Origin: Apostichopus japonicus
Taxonomy: Eukaryota > Echinodermata > Holothuroidea > Aspidochirotida > Stichopodidae
Length of the DNA: 64,000 nt
NCBI RefSeq assembly: GCF_037975245.1
Contig: NC_092580.1
Location: 26,210,501-26,274,500, forward strand
Direction: 5' to 3'
In this document: in pieces, positions 1 to 11,860 of the stretch
Numbering within the stretch: position 1 is the first letter of the stretch
How the letters are laid out: every line of letters starts with the position of its first letter
Program-made: the position numbers and the translations under genes
The notes under the pieces: model-generated
Seen by the model: the letters and a program-made list of their open reading frames with translations, nothing else
What the model was told of the DNA's origin: nothing
Databases searched by the model: none

Positions 1-2265
1 TAGAAAAAAAGTCAATTGAAATTTTAGCGTAATAGATAAAGATTAAAGAGCTTTGCCTGTATTGAGTTTCCTCTGTTTTTAATTTTACTCCGAGGAGGAT
101 GGGAGAATGCTTTTTAAGGTACAGCTGTACTTAAATTGTTTGTTTTTGCATAATCAATTGGGGTTTACCATGGTACAGTGCGTCCTCTTGAAACATGTAT
201 TCCTGCGATAAATCGACCAGGTCCGGATCAAGCTAGTGCGGGGCCTGTAGCATAAATGTTGTAAAGGGGCCCTTAAATAAAAATAAAAATAAAAGATTCT
301 CGGTTTCGGATATCTTTGTACTTCTGCGTCGAATATGTATCACATAGATACCACACTCAGATTTATTACTCTGTTTAAATAATAACCCCAAATGAAGTTG
401 ATAATTGGCTAAAATCTCTAACCTAAAACACCCAGTCTTTCATAAAAGTTGAAGACAGTACAGTACTATAGTAATGGAGCAAGTGCAGAATTGATAGCTT
501 GCAAGTATTTAGCATGGGGCCCTTGAAAATGCGTGGCCGGAAGCATGTATGCTACTTTTGCTATTAGCTTAAACCAGCACTGTATGTCACTGTCTTGTAA
601 GATACATTTTGTGTTGATTGTATTAGAGTACAATTTTTTTACAACTTAATTTGGCCAAAATGTTTAAGAAAAGTTTCTAAGGCAACAGCTTGTGAAAGCA
701 TGTACAGTGCCTCGTGCAAAATTCATATACATAGTTACTGAATGAAGGGAATTGTGTACATGTAGTTTAAAATAAAAATGATCAAACTATTTTAATTGTT
801 CTTGATATGGTAGTTACAAAATGACCAAACCTTCAAACTTTCTGTGGTACATTCTAATTTTTCAACCAAAACAAGCTAAAGCAAAATGGTTCACACTCTG
901 GACTGATTGACTGTATTGTAAACACACATATAAGTTAACCCCAACACAGTGTATCTAGCCTAGCTTTTAGTACATATTGTGACAGTTAATTGGTAGCCAA
1001 ATAAATTGTGGAATGTCTAAGCTGAATCAAACATTTGCTTGCATTTTACTTGTCTACCCATACTACATAAAGCCCATCATTCGGGAATGATTTCTAATAA
1101 GTGCTGTTAAACCGAAACATCTTATGCTCACACTGTTATCACAGTACTGTTTCAATGGAGCATCCTGTAGTAGCCTACTATGAACACACTGTTCAGCTTG
1201 CATTTGTGCCCTTTCCCCCTCCGACAACATGTGCGCTTAGCAGACGGTGGGCTGGACAAATCAAGTTATAATGCATTGAATAAATCTATGACAAAAAAAA
1301 TTGGCTTAAGTAAAGCTTTTGTGGTTAAATCGACACTCTTTGCATTCAGGGTACGTCAGCTCAAAATATAAACTGCGTGGGGATTGAAAGAGCAAAGTGT
1401 CACAGATGGTATGGAACGCATATCATCCGGGCATCGATATTATTGACTAGTGGCATGGCAGTTTATAGATTTATATGTAATGTCATTCACGCCTAGCCGG
1501 ATGGCGATGATATCGTCGTACGCCTAAAACGAGAAGAACATATGATGCCTATGTAATAACTGACAGCACAGGGCAAACTGTAATAGTGTAATGCCTGCAG
1601 TTCCATATAATTCATCTGGGGGTGTTATTTCTAAGGGGGAAGCAATTATGGGAAGTGCCACCTCCGATCAAAACTGCGAGATCATCCGTTCGGAATGTCA
1701 TGTGTCGTTTTTCCTTTCTTTTCTTATCTTTTTTTCCCCCCTGTGCTGCATGATCATGAAATTACATTGATTATAACCCAACACTGGATTGGTTCCCATT
1801 GGTCTGTTTACAACGAATTTCAAGGTTTTAAGCCTGCTGCTACTTCATTAACAATTCCGCTAAAAATGCGACATGCCCTTTCTGGACTCATTCTGTGTGA
1901 ACTTGGCGAAACGCTCTGAATTGTGTTCTGATCAGGCGTGGGCGTACAGGTTTACTGGAAAAATGTTGTTAAATCAATAGTCATGGTCTCTTTTCATGAC
2001 GAAAACAATAGCAAATTACCAAAACAAAAAAGACATAGACGAAAGTAACATGAAGGGGAAAAGGAAAGATGGCTGCGAAAAAAATTCAGCGGGCTGGTGA
2101 ATAGGCCTTGGTTTAAGTTTGCACTTGCCACTAGTAGGCAGGAAGTTGAAACAAATTTGCATCATGCAGATCAAATGGTTCGAGAGAGGTCGCAAGCTGG
2201 AAATCCTGGACTCGTTCAAGAAGGGCGATGTGGACAGATGTCATACTTTGCATGTGGCAATAGGA
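1..2265. other. AT-rich non-coding stretch
   Basis: I see no gene here. Open frames are short, start at chance ATGs and resemble no family. Short T and A runs are scattered through it. The stretch is best read as intron or intergenic DNA. Confidence 0.5.
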
Positions 2266-2296
2266 TATAATCAAGATCCCAGGGATCTTGATTATA
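2266..2296. repeat. 31 bp near-perfect palindrome
   Basis: Two 15 bp arms, TATAATCAAGATCCC and its exact complement, sit around a single central A. It is followed directly by a run of about 12 G. It could extrude as a cruciform or be a relic of a foldback element. No transposon ends are visible around it. Confidence 0.8.
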
Positions 2297-5200
2297 CAGG
2301 AGGGGGGGGGGGGAATGAAATGTCAGAAGAGGCGACAATTTGAACATTTCTAAAAGCCTTATATCTCAAGAATCTTAAGCTGATAACCTTTAATAATTTT
2401 TCATTGGTGGGGTGGAATTGTTTCAATGACTTTCACAAAGTGAGCATTTAGCTCAGTAGGCAGATAAAAGTGCATTGTTTAAGAAATCATTTTTAGAACC
2501 CAGTCCCATAACAAATGTTGACAGAATCAATGCATGAAGCTGGTGCGTTAATTAATTTTATTCATTTATATACAGTGCATACAGTGCAAGCTTCAAATTA
2601 GAATAAAACTGTCATGTGTCTGTGTGTGTGGTCAGTTTCTTGTTGTTAAACAGCTGTCTACTATTGTGTGTTTCCCTGACATGCATGGCCTTAGTTTGAA
2701 CCAGGTCTCTGTAGTACTTACTACTCAAGGTGTCACTGGTGTGTATATATCTTTCACACCTCGAATTGGTCAGATAGAGTAGTCATGTGGGGGGACGGAA
2801 TACAGACGATATAAAGGTTAATAAATTGTTGAATGGTGGTTCTACTGACCTAGATCTTTATCATTAGACAAGTTTGTTTCCGTTATTTATCATACCTGAT
2901 CAATACTCAGTATATATTGATCTTCATGGAGCAATAAGATTTGGAAGTCCTGATGAAAACATCTTAGTATGATGCAGGACAAGACAGTTTACATGAAAGT
3001 AAACTCGTTCCGGAACATCCGGTAATAAATGTTAACACAGGGAATTATGTATCCGGGTGTCGCAACCCAAAAATTCTATGCAAAATGGCCGACTTGCTAT
3101 ACAAACTATTCAAAGATGTATATTAATATAGCATTTTGTGTACAAAAAGAGCCATAGTATTATTTAAGAGACAAACTTTAGAGACTTCAAAAACTGCTAC
3201 ACAAACTTGAGCACTAAATTTTTCCTTGTAATATTGTCTTATGGGGTACATTCTGTAGGAAGTATTTACTTGCCTTTTATCTTGTTTTAAATTCAACATT
3301 ATAGTATGTTTACATGAATATTTCTAATGGAGCATCAGGAGCTGGGAAGATAAATTTAGTCAAGAAAAGACATGTAACGCTCAATCGTTTAATTCTTTAC
3401 ACTCTTCAGTTGGTCTGACAAGGAAAATTAAACAACTTAACTTTTTGAAGCATTTTATGTTTGAGGTTTTCATGTATATATCATTCTCATTAAAACCAGA
3501 TATAGTACAGTTATGAATTGTAATGAATAACTTTCTTACGGAATAAATTCAAATTAATTTCATTTTGTAATTTGTTTTCGTTATAGAATTTATGAATAAT
3601 TCCATAACAGAAACTATCATTAAATATTGAAATAATGGTGAATTCTAAGTTGCACTGCAATCAGAAATTAGAGAAGGAAAATTCAGGAAAGGTTTTCACA
3701 ATAGTTAGCGGAATATTAATATTCAACCATTTTTACATTGTTCAGTGTAGTATGAATAATTCAAATTCGACAGATAAGCAGACATCATTACAAATTTTTG
3801 CCATGTGAAACAACCAATGCGATGATAGATTGTAGACATGTTTTGACATGTTTTGGAGTTTGTCATTTTTCTCAATATCAAGCCATTGAAATTTACTCAT
3901 ACTCAGTCTGACCTACAGTAGATCTATCCTCAACTGTTGGTATAACTCGTATTTTCTTTTAAATTCCCATCTTCATGGCCTACAAACGGTGGTAACATTT
4001 TTAGAGCTTTTGCTCCCCTTTTGGATCACAACTGTTCTCATTCTCCTGTTTCCATAGCTACCATCTTATATGACCAAACCCTTAACAATCCCATACTGCA
4101 ATTTACATTGATATATTTTTTAATTCATACCTGAAATGGATAGAATTATGTCTGGAAATTGCTTGATTTGAAACATATTAAGAAATGAATAATGTCCTTT
4201 TATTTTCAGGATGAGGACATTATAGAGGGGGAATGTTGTAAATTTTGGGGTTAATAAGTAGTCATTTATATTGATTGAGCAAGGGAAATGAATGTTCATG
4301 AATGAGGAGGAACGATGATAATTTTTTTTATAAACCATGATACATTTATTGGGACTTGATAGCTCAGGATTCAAGGTTTTATTGTCCTTGGACAGCTTTT
4401 ATCCCAATTAATATGCAGATTATTTATTTGAAATGGATCCTCTCTAATCTGTTTCCATTTTACATGTAACCATGTTCCATCTGCTTATCATCTGCACAAA
4501 AATAACTAATATTTCAGCAGAGGGAAATATTGAATTAATAATTCATTAATTGATGTACTTATCGACTTATTTGTTTGGGGTTAATTTTTTATTAAATTTC
4601 AGCTTCCGTTCAGTTAATTTTTCAAATGAATTAAAATTGTTAGTTTGGCTTTGCAGACAGCACTTAGTTACATTACACTGAAGCACCTGACTGTTGAGGC
4701 AGTCTACATGATACAGGAGCAATTAGGATGCTGGGGGGGGGGGGGGGGGGAGGGCAAATCTAACGTGCTTTGCAGTTTCACATAAGAGGTACTGCAGGTC
4801 ATGAAGAGATAATCCCTATTGTATGATAACTGGATCATCCCAGCTGAGCTGGATTTTCCAGCTATACTGCATCTTTTTGTTGTGGACACCCATCATGAAT
4901 AGGGGTCATGCACCATTTTATCGTGTCAAAGGTCAGGACGTACTGTAGTACACATAAAGGACAGTACTGCAGTTTAGGACAGAAATATAAGTTTTGTGGT
5001 ATAGAAACACATGTAGGTATACTGTGTAACGTAATGTACATGTATATTCAGTAGTCACTAATTGCTGGTTAAGTTTGTGCATTCATGTCAAAGGGCAATA
5101 TATGATAAATGGTCAATGGCCAGTTTGCATTTGAAGGAGATTCTGCTAGTAGGCCTAGAGTGAAAGGTCAAGCTGTCTGTCCGATGTTACATTGGTCATT

Positions 5201-6700
5201 CATGAATTGGTGGAAAAGTACAACATTTGTTGAGTCGGTTGCAGCACATAAATATCCAATCCTGGTTATAGTCTGAAACTTGAACAAGCATCTTCCTCCT
5301 AACTTATTATTTTATTTATTACACAGTTAACTGTTGATTAGATGCACCAAAAAAATGACTCTTTTTCACATCCTTCACATCCCTCCCCCCCCCCCCCCTC
5401 ATCATCATCTCTGTCCCTTGATTCTTTCCTTCCTGCACTAGCAGTTAATGAATAATTTAATGTTCCTCAAGTTGCGTAGGTGATAAGGATATAATTTATT
5501 GCAGCACTGCACTCTTGCTGTCACTAGTACATTTAATATTTTCCCAGCTTTTCCTCTCAGAGGAAAGAAGAACGATGAGAAAAAGGAAAAGAAAAGAAGG
5601 TAAAAAAATGAAGATCCCTCTGATTAAGTGTCCTGTCAGTTTTGTAGCTCTACACTTGGCTGATGATTTGTATTAAATGTGAATTGGTATTAATCTTAAA
5701 AATTTTACAGAGAGTTCATAAAGTACAACAAAAAATGAGAGAAAATCTTCAAATAAGAGTATATTTGGAAAAGATGGAATCAACATTTTTACTACTATTA
5801 TTATCATGATGATTTTTCTTTATGAAATCTTATCTCCAAGGGGAGTAATAGTGTCTAAATTGTTATGGTTGTATAAATTACCTTTCTCTCACTTCTCATC
5901 TTTCTTTCTTTTTCTTTGGGCAACGTAAACTGTCCAATGATTTCTCGGCCACTTGCACTTTTTTGGTCTTGAAAATTTATGGTTGTGCGTGTGAGGTTTT
6001 GTCGTTGAGCTAAACACCGTCGCAGTTCTCATGAATACTAGGTGACATTTTTACTGGCTTGCGAACTGCAGGGACCCTACTGCAACATTTCCGTAATGGA
6101 TTTTTTTCCCCGTCTCAAGTGCATTAACTTTCCCTGAAATGGAGAAATCTGGCAATCCTTGGACAGTTCTAGATCTGCAAAAAGAAGGAAAAGCTGCAGA
6201 TCCCAGAATTTAAGAAAAAAAAAGAAAAGAAAAAAGGCATGAAAGAAGGGAAGAACTGTTAAGAAATATTAACCAGGAGCTCTTGCTTCGTTCTATCAGG
6301 CAGGCAGCTCTGTGAAACGCTTCTTTCTCTACCTGCAAGCTTTTTATGAATTTATTATTTGCCCAATTGGCAGCCCTTATTGCCATAGACCTGGCTATAT
6401 TACATCATAAAAAAAGAAGAAATAAAGAGTAGCTAGATATTGGTGAGCATGTTTCGACTTTCCCTTGGAGCAAAGTGATAAATATAGATGTTTAACTACG
6501 TCATTTGTCCCGTTTGCGTAAACATTGTGTGTAGAGTGCGCGAAAGATCTCGGCTCGGTTTGTTCATAAGCAACTCGACCGGCATTCGTTGGCAGCATCA
6601 CTAATGCCAAATTTTGAATAAATGGCGGTTGGTGGGAGTTTGAGGAGCGGGGAAGGTGTAGCCTTACACTGTGCAGACCTTCAAAGACTGACAGCTACCT
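2297..6700. other. AT-rich non-coding stretch with homopolymer runs
   Basis: No supportable gene. Features seen are a G run at 2301-2312, a long G run at about 4733-4750, a C run at about 5384-5398 and A/G-rich DNA at 6205-6240. At 2448-2515 there is a faint tRNA-like A box (TAGCTCAGTAGGC) with a poor B box, too decayed to call. Confidence 0.5.
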
Positions 6701-6721
6701 CTGGGCATAAAAATTGACGCA

Positions 6722-6858
6722 ATGTCAGGTTACGATTCCCTTTGGCCGACTGTAAACCGACAAGTTGGAAGTTTCTATCCCTCCGTGGAGAATAGATTCC
6801 GTCCTTTAAGGATTTGGAGTAACTGTGGGCTTATGGTAAAATGTCTTCTCAATGAGAG
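6722..6858 (+). CDS. Possible first coding exon, unrecognised product
   Basis: A frame opens with ATG at 6722 and stays open for 45 codons up to a strong donor-like site (GAGAG then GTAAGG), leaving a 2-base split codon. The in-frame stop lies inside the donor, as expected where an exon ends. The peptide begins MSGYDSLWPTV and is rich in aromatic and basic residues. It has no signal peptide and no motif I recognise. The local sequence is GC-richer than its surroundings. No promoter or start context marks the ATG as special, and a chance frame of this length is quite possible. No partner exon is proven, although a pyrimidine-rich acceptor lies at 7307. Confidence 0.15.
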
Positions 6859-7260
6859 GTAAGGAAAAGGAAGTGTATTTATTTAAGATTAAGGATGTCT
6901 ATATGATTGAAATGAAAGTTGGTTTAGCTAGAGGCTTTAATTAGATAAAATATTGGCATAGGGGTGGGAGGAGGGGATCGAGGGGGGCGGGAACCATGCT
7001 GGCATTGCATTAGGATACATGTAGAGAATTTGCAACTTGTGTTGTGGATTCTTGGAAACGAAAAATGATTTAGTTCAAGTAATAATAATAATAGATAATT
7101 GGATGCAAGTTGACAGGTTTATCCATCCACTTGGTGATATTTACTAAATACTCTGTGGCTCACAGGCTTGGAAAGTCTGGTGATTTACTGGCTAAAATTT
7201 ACCAACAAATGTTGCTGTTTGCCAGTAGAAAAAACAAAACAAGTGCATACTAAAATTTTG

Positions 7261-7497
7261 AAGTTCTTGTCCTGGCTCTGTTCCTCTGGCCCAACCTGCC
7301 CCCTCAGTCATTCTACTGTACTACGCCAACGGAGGCAAGTTTCATGGACGTTACCGTCTTCCGCTGTGGGAGCTAGGTCAGTGCCAAAAGGTTGCCTACC
7401 ATGTCAGGCTAGATATGGGTGGAGAAAGCGCAGTAATTGTGGGTGGAGTAGTGTGTGTGTGTAGATCGTTAATATCGATATTGGAATGTTTTTGAAA
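7261..7497 (+). CDS. Possible exon or decayed coding fragment, unrecognised
   Basis: About 78 codons are open between a TGA at 7258 and a TGA near 7494. Its central part (for example LYYANGGKFHGRYRLP and later VAYHVRLDMGG) looks more protein-like than other chance frames here. A pyrimidine-rich acceptor-like site ending CAG is at 7305-7307. Two donor-like sites follow at about 7374 and 7401. A second frame across the same bases is also open, with a start at 7168 and stop at 7464. That second frame, not this one, would join in phase to the possible exon ending at 6858. The YANGGKFHG segment is faintly reminiscent of MORN repeats, but I do not claim a family. The end runs into a GT microsatellite. 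Confidence 0.15.
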
Positions 7498-9261
7498 AAG
7501 AAAATTGCACTGCCTTCACTTTGTGAACATTCACAAAATTAAATTTATGCTTGCAAGGTACCAAAGAACAGCTGAGATTATACCAAAGATGCTTGAACAT
7601 ATCTCCCCCCTCCCCTCCCACAGTTATTACAGAGTTTGATCAACGTACTGTATGTACGTATGTTCACACAAAATTACATTCAGTAGACCTGTGTGTTAAT
7701 AGAATTGTTATAAATTATCAATTTTGATATGTACACAATTATACATCACCTACCCTGAACCTAACAGAATAAAACAAAACAAAAACACACACACAGAGAA
7801 AACTTGCTGGTTTAGAACTGAACGATGAGAGAGCCATGTATACTACTGTATGTCTGTGGTATTGAATGATGTTGATGTTTTGTTACCATGGTATTAGCAT
7901 GATTAAAACAGTATTATATACAGAAAATCATACGAATGGGATTTTCGGTCTGTGGATTTCCTGCTGCCCTTGAAGACAGAAAGGTGCCCAAGGAAAAAAG
8001 GAACCGACTTCTGTTTATAAAAAAGTTGATAGAATCATGAGAAGAAACAATTAAGTCAACATTGGATAGCATTGATATGTTGTTTTGGTTGTTTATTGAT
8101 GAACAGGCTGTAAGATTTTTGTTCCAGTACTTTGGTCTCTGAAAGTAAACAAATTAAACCAAACAAGAATAGGAAAGAAAACATAGCATTGTCTGAGAGC
8201 TTTTGAATGTACCTGTAGGTTGTCAGTAGTCATGGTAACCAATAAGACTTATAAGAAAAAGGTTTTATCAATGAAGCTGAACAGTATCAGCCATGTATGT
8301 TCAGATTTATAGAATGAAACAAAATCTCAACTGATAGTTATCATCTTATCACAGTATCTTGGTTGGTTTGTATTTAAACATCGGAAAAAAAGACCATTTT
8401 AATATCAAGTTTGGAAGTGATTTTTGCTAATGGATACTGATCAAACAGAAAGCTACTTCAATTGAAAAGGGTAAAGATTGAACAGATTTATAAAAAAAAC
8501 AAAAAAAAACCTAAAGGGAAAATACACTGAAGCATACACATATAGGAACACCTTACTGGACAGGTAGATCCAGAAGGAAGGTAACAATGATCCAAAGAGG
8601 TCAAGGGGAGGGGTGGGGGAGGGATGGGGAAGGGAGAGAGAGAGAGATGGAAGAGGGATGGATGGGAGAGGGAGGTGTACCTGTTGGAAAAGGTAAACCC
8701 CTGAACTCTAATATTCAAAGTCACATGTAGCTATGTAGTTACAGGTATACAAGCAATGTTTTAATAGTGGCCTATGCAACATGCTACATGCTAGGCTATA
8801 AGGTTTGCAAACCTGCTTGGTTCTCCTTTCTTTTAGCTTACATCATGAATCTCTATAGATGGAATACCCTCTGCCAGTTCAAAGTAGTAAATCTAGAGGC
8901 TGAGTTTTGGATTACTTCAATCCCCCCTTTTTTTGTTAAGATTAAGCATGAAAAATTGATAAGGAAGCCAAATAGATGGCTCTTGCTGCCCATAAACTTT
9001 TGGGGGATCCTTTGAGGTTTTGTGTTTGATGGTAAGGGAATGATTTGCAGCTTTCGTGGTAGAAACTGTTAACATGTATGTACAGCTGAATCCATCATAT
9101 ACAAAAAGTGTGTAAGACTGTGTATTGGTAGTTTTGTGATGATTTTTTGGGGTAATATTTAACATTAAAGATTTAAAGAAAATGTTAGTGGAAATAATAT
9201 GCAGTAAGTTTTTCAGCAAATATACGTCACTTGTTTCTTGCTTTGTCTGCGCTCTATTTAT
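7498..9261. other. Non-coding stretch with purine/pyrimidine tracts
   Basis: No gene supported. There is an ACACAC tract near 7785, an A-rich tract near 8490-8510 and a G/A-rich tract at 8600-8690. The open frame at 8488-8724 (-) only translates that tract. Confidence 0.5.
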
Positions 9262-9300
9262 GGGACATTTCATCCTGATTAAATCAGGATGAAATGTCCC
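9262..9300. repeat. 39 bp perfect inverted repeat
   Basis: Two exact 19 bp arms (GGGACATTTCATCCTGATT and its complement) are separated by one A. An uninterrupted perfect palindrome of this size is rare in unique DNA and implies recent origin or conservation. No target duplication or element ends flank it. Confidence 0.9.
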
Positions 9301-9329
9301 ATCCACCTAACCTGGACAAATTGTTAACT

Positions 9330-9694
9330 TTAAAGGGTGTGAAGACTCGCGCACAAAGAAACGTCTCATGCAGGTAATCTGACCTAGTTTCGAATGAGGT
9401 GTAACAGAAGTGTTAGACACCACCATCGAACCCATAAAATACACACATAGCTTGCTACCGTCAGTAATTAGACACTAGTGTACAGTCAATACAAACAGCT
9501 ACGGTCAATACCCACAACACAGTGTACATAGCAGTGATGGACATCTCAGGTCTAGATAAAAGATAACAAGGTATCACGTTTCATTTCTGTCTGCATTTTG
9601 TAGCGACAAGAAGAAAACTTCACTCGCAAGCAACAGAAAGTTAACTTTTTCAGAGCGCGGCACGCGGTTTGGGGCGAGTCTTCAATGCCTTTAA
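9330..9694. mobile_element. TTAA-flanked MITE, copy 1 (357 bp)
   Basis: The element spans 9334-9690 between TTAA (9330-9333) and TTAA (9691-9694). The right end read inward is AGGCATTGAAGACTCGC and the left end is a mutated form of it (AGGGTGTGAAGACTCGC), so it has imperfect terminal inverted repeats. No transposase is encoded. A second copy of the same length lies at 52394-52750. TTAA target duplications are known for piggyBac-like and Kolobok-like transposons. Assignment to either is inference. Confidence 0.8.
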
Positions 9695-9700
9695 GCACTG

Positions 9701-11140
9701 CACCAACCCCCCACTGACCCACCTCTGGGTCACCTCCAACTTCAAAGCAACCATTCTGCACTTAACGTAAGGTGTGCAATATGTCATATCAATTAGTGGG
9801 AATAATTATGCAAAATAATCACAATTAAGTTAGCTAATATGATTACTGCAAAATGGGAACTGTAAGAAGTCATCATCCCACAACAGTTATTCAACTTGTT
9901 TTAATTACTACCAAGTACAAAAATAAAAACAAATAAAAATCCTCTTCCTCAAAGACACCTAAGTCCCCCTCTTCTTGCTTCCCCCCCTCCCCAAAGAAAA
10001 ATATCCAAAATAGTAAATTAAGAAAAATGTGTAAATAATTAACATTATACATTTCTAATTCTTTTTTAATAACATGCAGGGATGGATGGATCTAGCTAGG
10101 ATCTTAAAAGGAGGAGGTGTGATCCTGGAGTTGTTGAACCAACTCCCAGGGGGTGGGAGGGGGGGTGGGAGGGGGGGTGGGAAGTCTTTGGATATAAAAA
10201 AAAAAAAAAAAACTATTGGATGTGAAATGGTCATGACAATATTAGGCTTTAAATAATTAAGGTCTATAATTAGGTCTACACGAAAGGCTATGGTACGAAC
10301 TCCAGTACTTTTTAATTTTTTTCGTGGAGTTGAAAAAGGGATATTGGGAGGGGGCCGGGGGGGGGGAAGGTGGAGGGAGATACATCTCTGCACCTCACTT
10401 GGATCTGCGTCTGACATAATGTAGTTATCTTGTTTATACAGTGTGGATGTTAGAGTTATTAGTTGTGTATTTGGATGTGGTTTGATGGTTTGTATCCAGC
10501 TGTAGGATGAGGATGCTCCCAGTGAGAGATTGCTCATTAATTTAATGAGATTTTTATCCGTAATTTGAAGGATTTCATTGTCATCACTCAGACACCCCGT
10601 GCAGGCAGGTACAATGATAAGCAGGAAGATGGAGGGCTCTGAAAGTGTATTGGCATTTATTTCCACCCTCATGCAGCTCTTATTTGTAATAAATCATCTC
10701 GCAGGATGGAGACATCTGGAAGGAATTAAGACTGATGCCATTTTGGCTGGCTTAGCTGCAGTCGTTTGGCCATTTAGTAGAGGGCGACTGACTGGAGAAT
10801 AGGGGGGAAGGGATGGATATTTCAAATTTATATTTATTTTGCAAAATGAAACAACATAAAATTTGTTGTTTTCATCATGTGAGAGCCATTCTAGCTATCT
10901 ATATAAGATGACAATATTTCTTTTGGTAGAAACAGAAAATGGGCACAATACTTAAATGCTTATGTATAATAATCATACATACATTGCTGGTTTGAAGGGC
11001 AGTTGGGATTCATAGTGTGGAAACTACTCTTGGTTTGAAATAATTAAGACAATATAGCACTGGTGGATCCTTTTGCACACACATCCCCTTTAAAATGTAG
11101 TTCACCACTTTAATTGGCTTGAATGGTGCAGGTTCCGAAA
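9701..11140. other. Non-coding stretch with G-rich tracts
   Basis: No gene supported. G-rich tracts at 10148-10190 (GGGGGTGGGA units) and 10340-10375 flank an A run at 10197-10211. The long minus-strand frame at 10055-10672 is an artefact of translating these tracts into proline and phenylalanine runs. Confidence 0.55.
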
Positions 11141-11645
11141 CCTAGTGTACCTACTGTAGTGTACCTAGTGTACCTACTGAAGTGTACCTACTGTACCTAG
11201 TGTACCTACTGTACCTACTGTAGTGTACCTAGTGTACCTACTGTACCTACTGAAGTGTACCTACTGTACCTACTGTAGTGCATCTAGTGTACCTACTGTA
11301 CCTACTGAAGTGTACCTACTGTACCTACTGAAGTGTACCTACTGTACCTACTGTAGTGTACCTACTGTACCTACTGTAGTGCATCTAGTGTACCTACTGT
11401 ACCTACTGAAGTGTACCTACTGTACCTACTGAAGTGTACCTACTGTACCTACTGTAGTGCATCTAGTGTACCTACTGTAACTAGTGCACCTAGTGTAACT
11501 AGTGTACCTACTGTACCTAGTGTAGTGTACCTAGTGTACCTACTGTACCTAGTGTACCTACTGTAACTAGTGTACCTAGTGTACCTACTGTACCTATAGT
11601 GTACCTAGTGTACCTACTGTAGTGTACCTAGTTTACCTAGCGTAG
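11141..11645. repeat. TACCTACTG minisatellite with higher-order units
   Basis: About 500 bp are built from TACCTACTG and TACCTAGTG monomers. These combine into a 23 bp unit (two monomers plus AAGTG), with variant units marked by CATCTAGTG at 11281, 11382 and 11460. The spacings of 101 and 78 bp differ by exactly one 23 bp unit, so the array grew by unit-length steps. The open frame through it (11223-11432) encodes only Tyr/Leu/Cys/Thr repeats and is not a gene. Confidence 0.95.
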
Positions 11646-11650
11646 TTACT

Positions 11651-11860
11651 ATTTACTTGGCTTCCTTACCTGTCTCCTCACAACCCCAGCAGTCTTGCTA
11701 GATCTACATTACTTATAGAGGGAACCGGTAGCCTGTTTACCACTGCATGCCATTAGCAACCCATCACCTCTGCTGCATGGTCAATGACCTTCCTATTCTT
11801 TTTACCACTCAAAGTGTCTGGAAGTGTGTCTTTTGTTTGGAATTTAATCTTTTCGAATCT
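11651..11860 (+). mobile_element. Decayed DIRS-like end fragment
   Basis: It starts ATTTACTTGGCTTCCTTACC, continues with TGTCTCCTCACAACC, and later shares the GACCTTCCT and AAAGTGTCT blocks with the 17136 terminal block in the same order. It is strongly diverged and abuts the minisatellite at 11141-11645. Confidence 0.65.

Noticed and set aside
2448-2515. tRNA-like A box TAGCTCAGTAGGC
   Set aside because: The B box is poor and no cloverleaf can be drawn; at most a very old SINE.
10055-10672. 205-residue minus-strand open frame
   Set aside because: Proline and phenylalanine runs come from G-rich and A-rich tracts at 10148-10211 and 10340-10375. No domain, no splice support.
11223-11432. Tyr/Leu/Cys/Thr repeat frame
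   Set aside because: It is a minisatellite translation with no non-repeat part.
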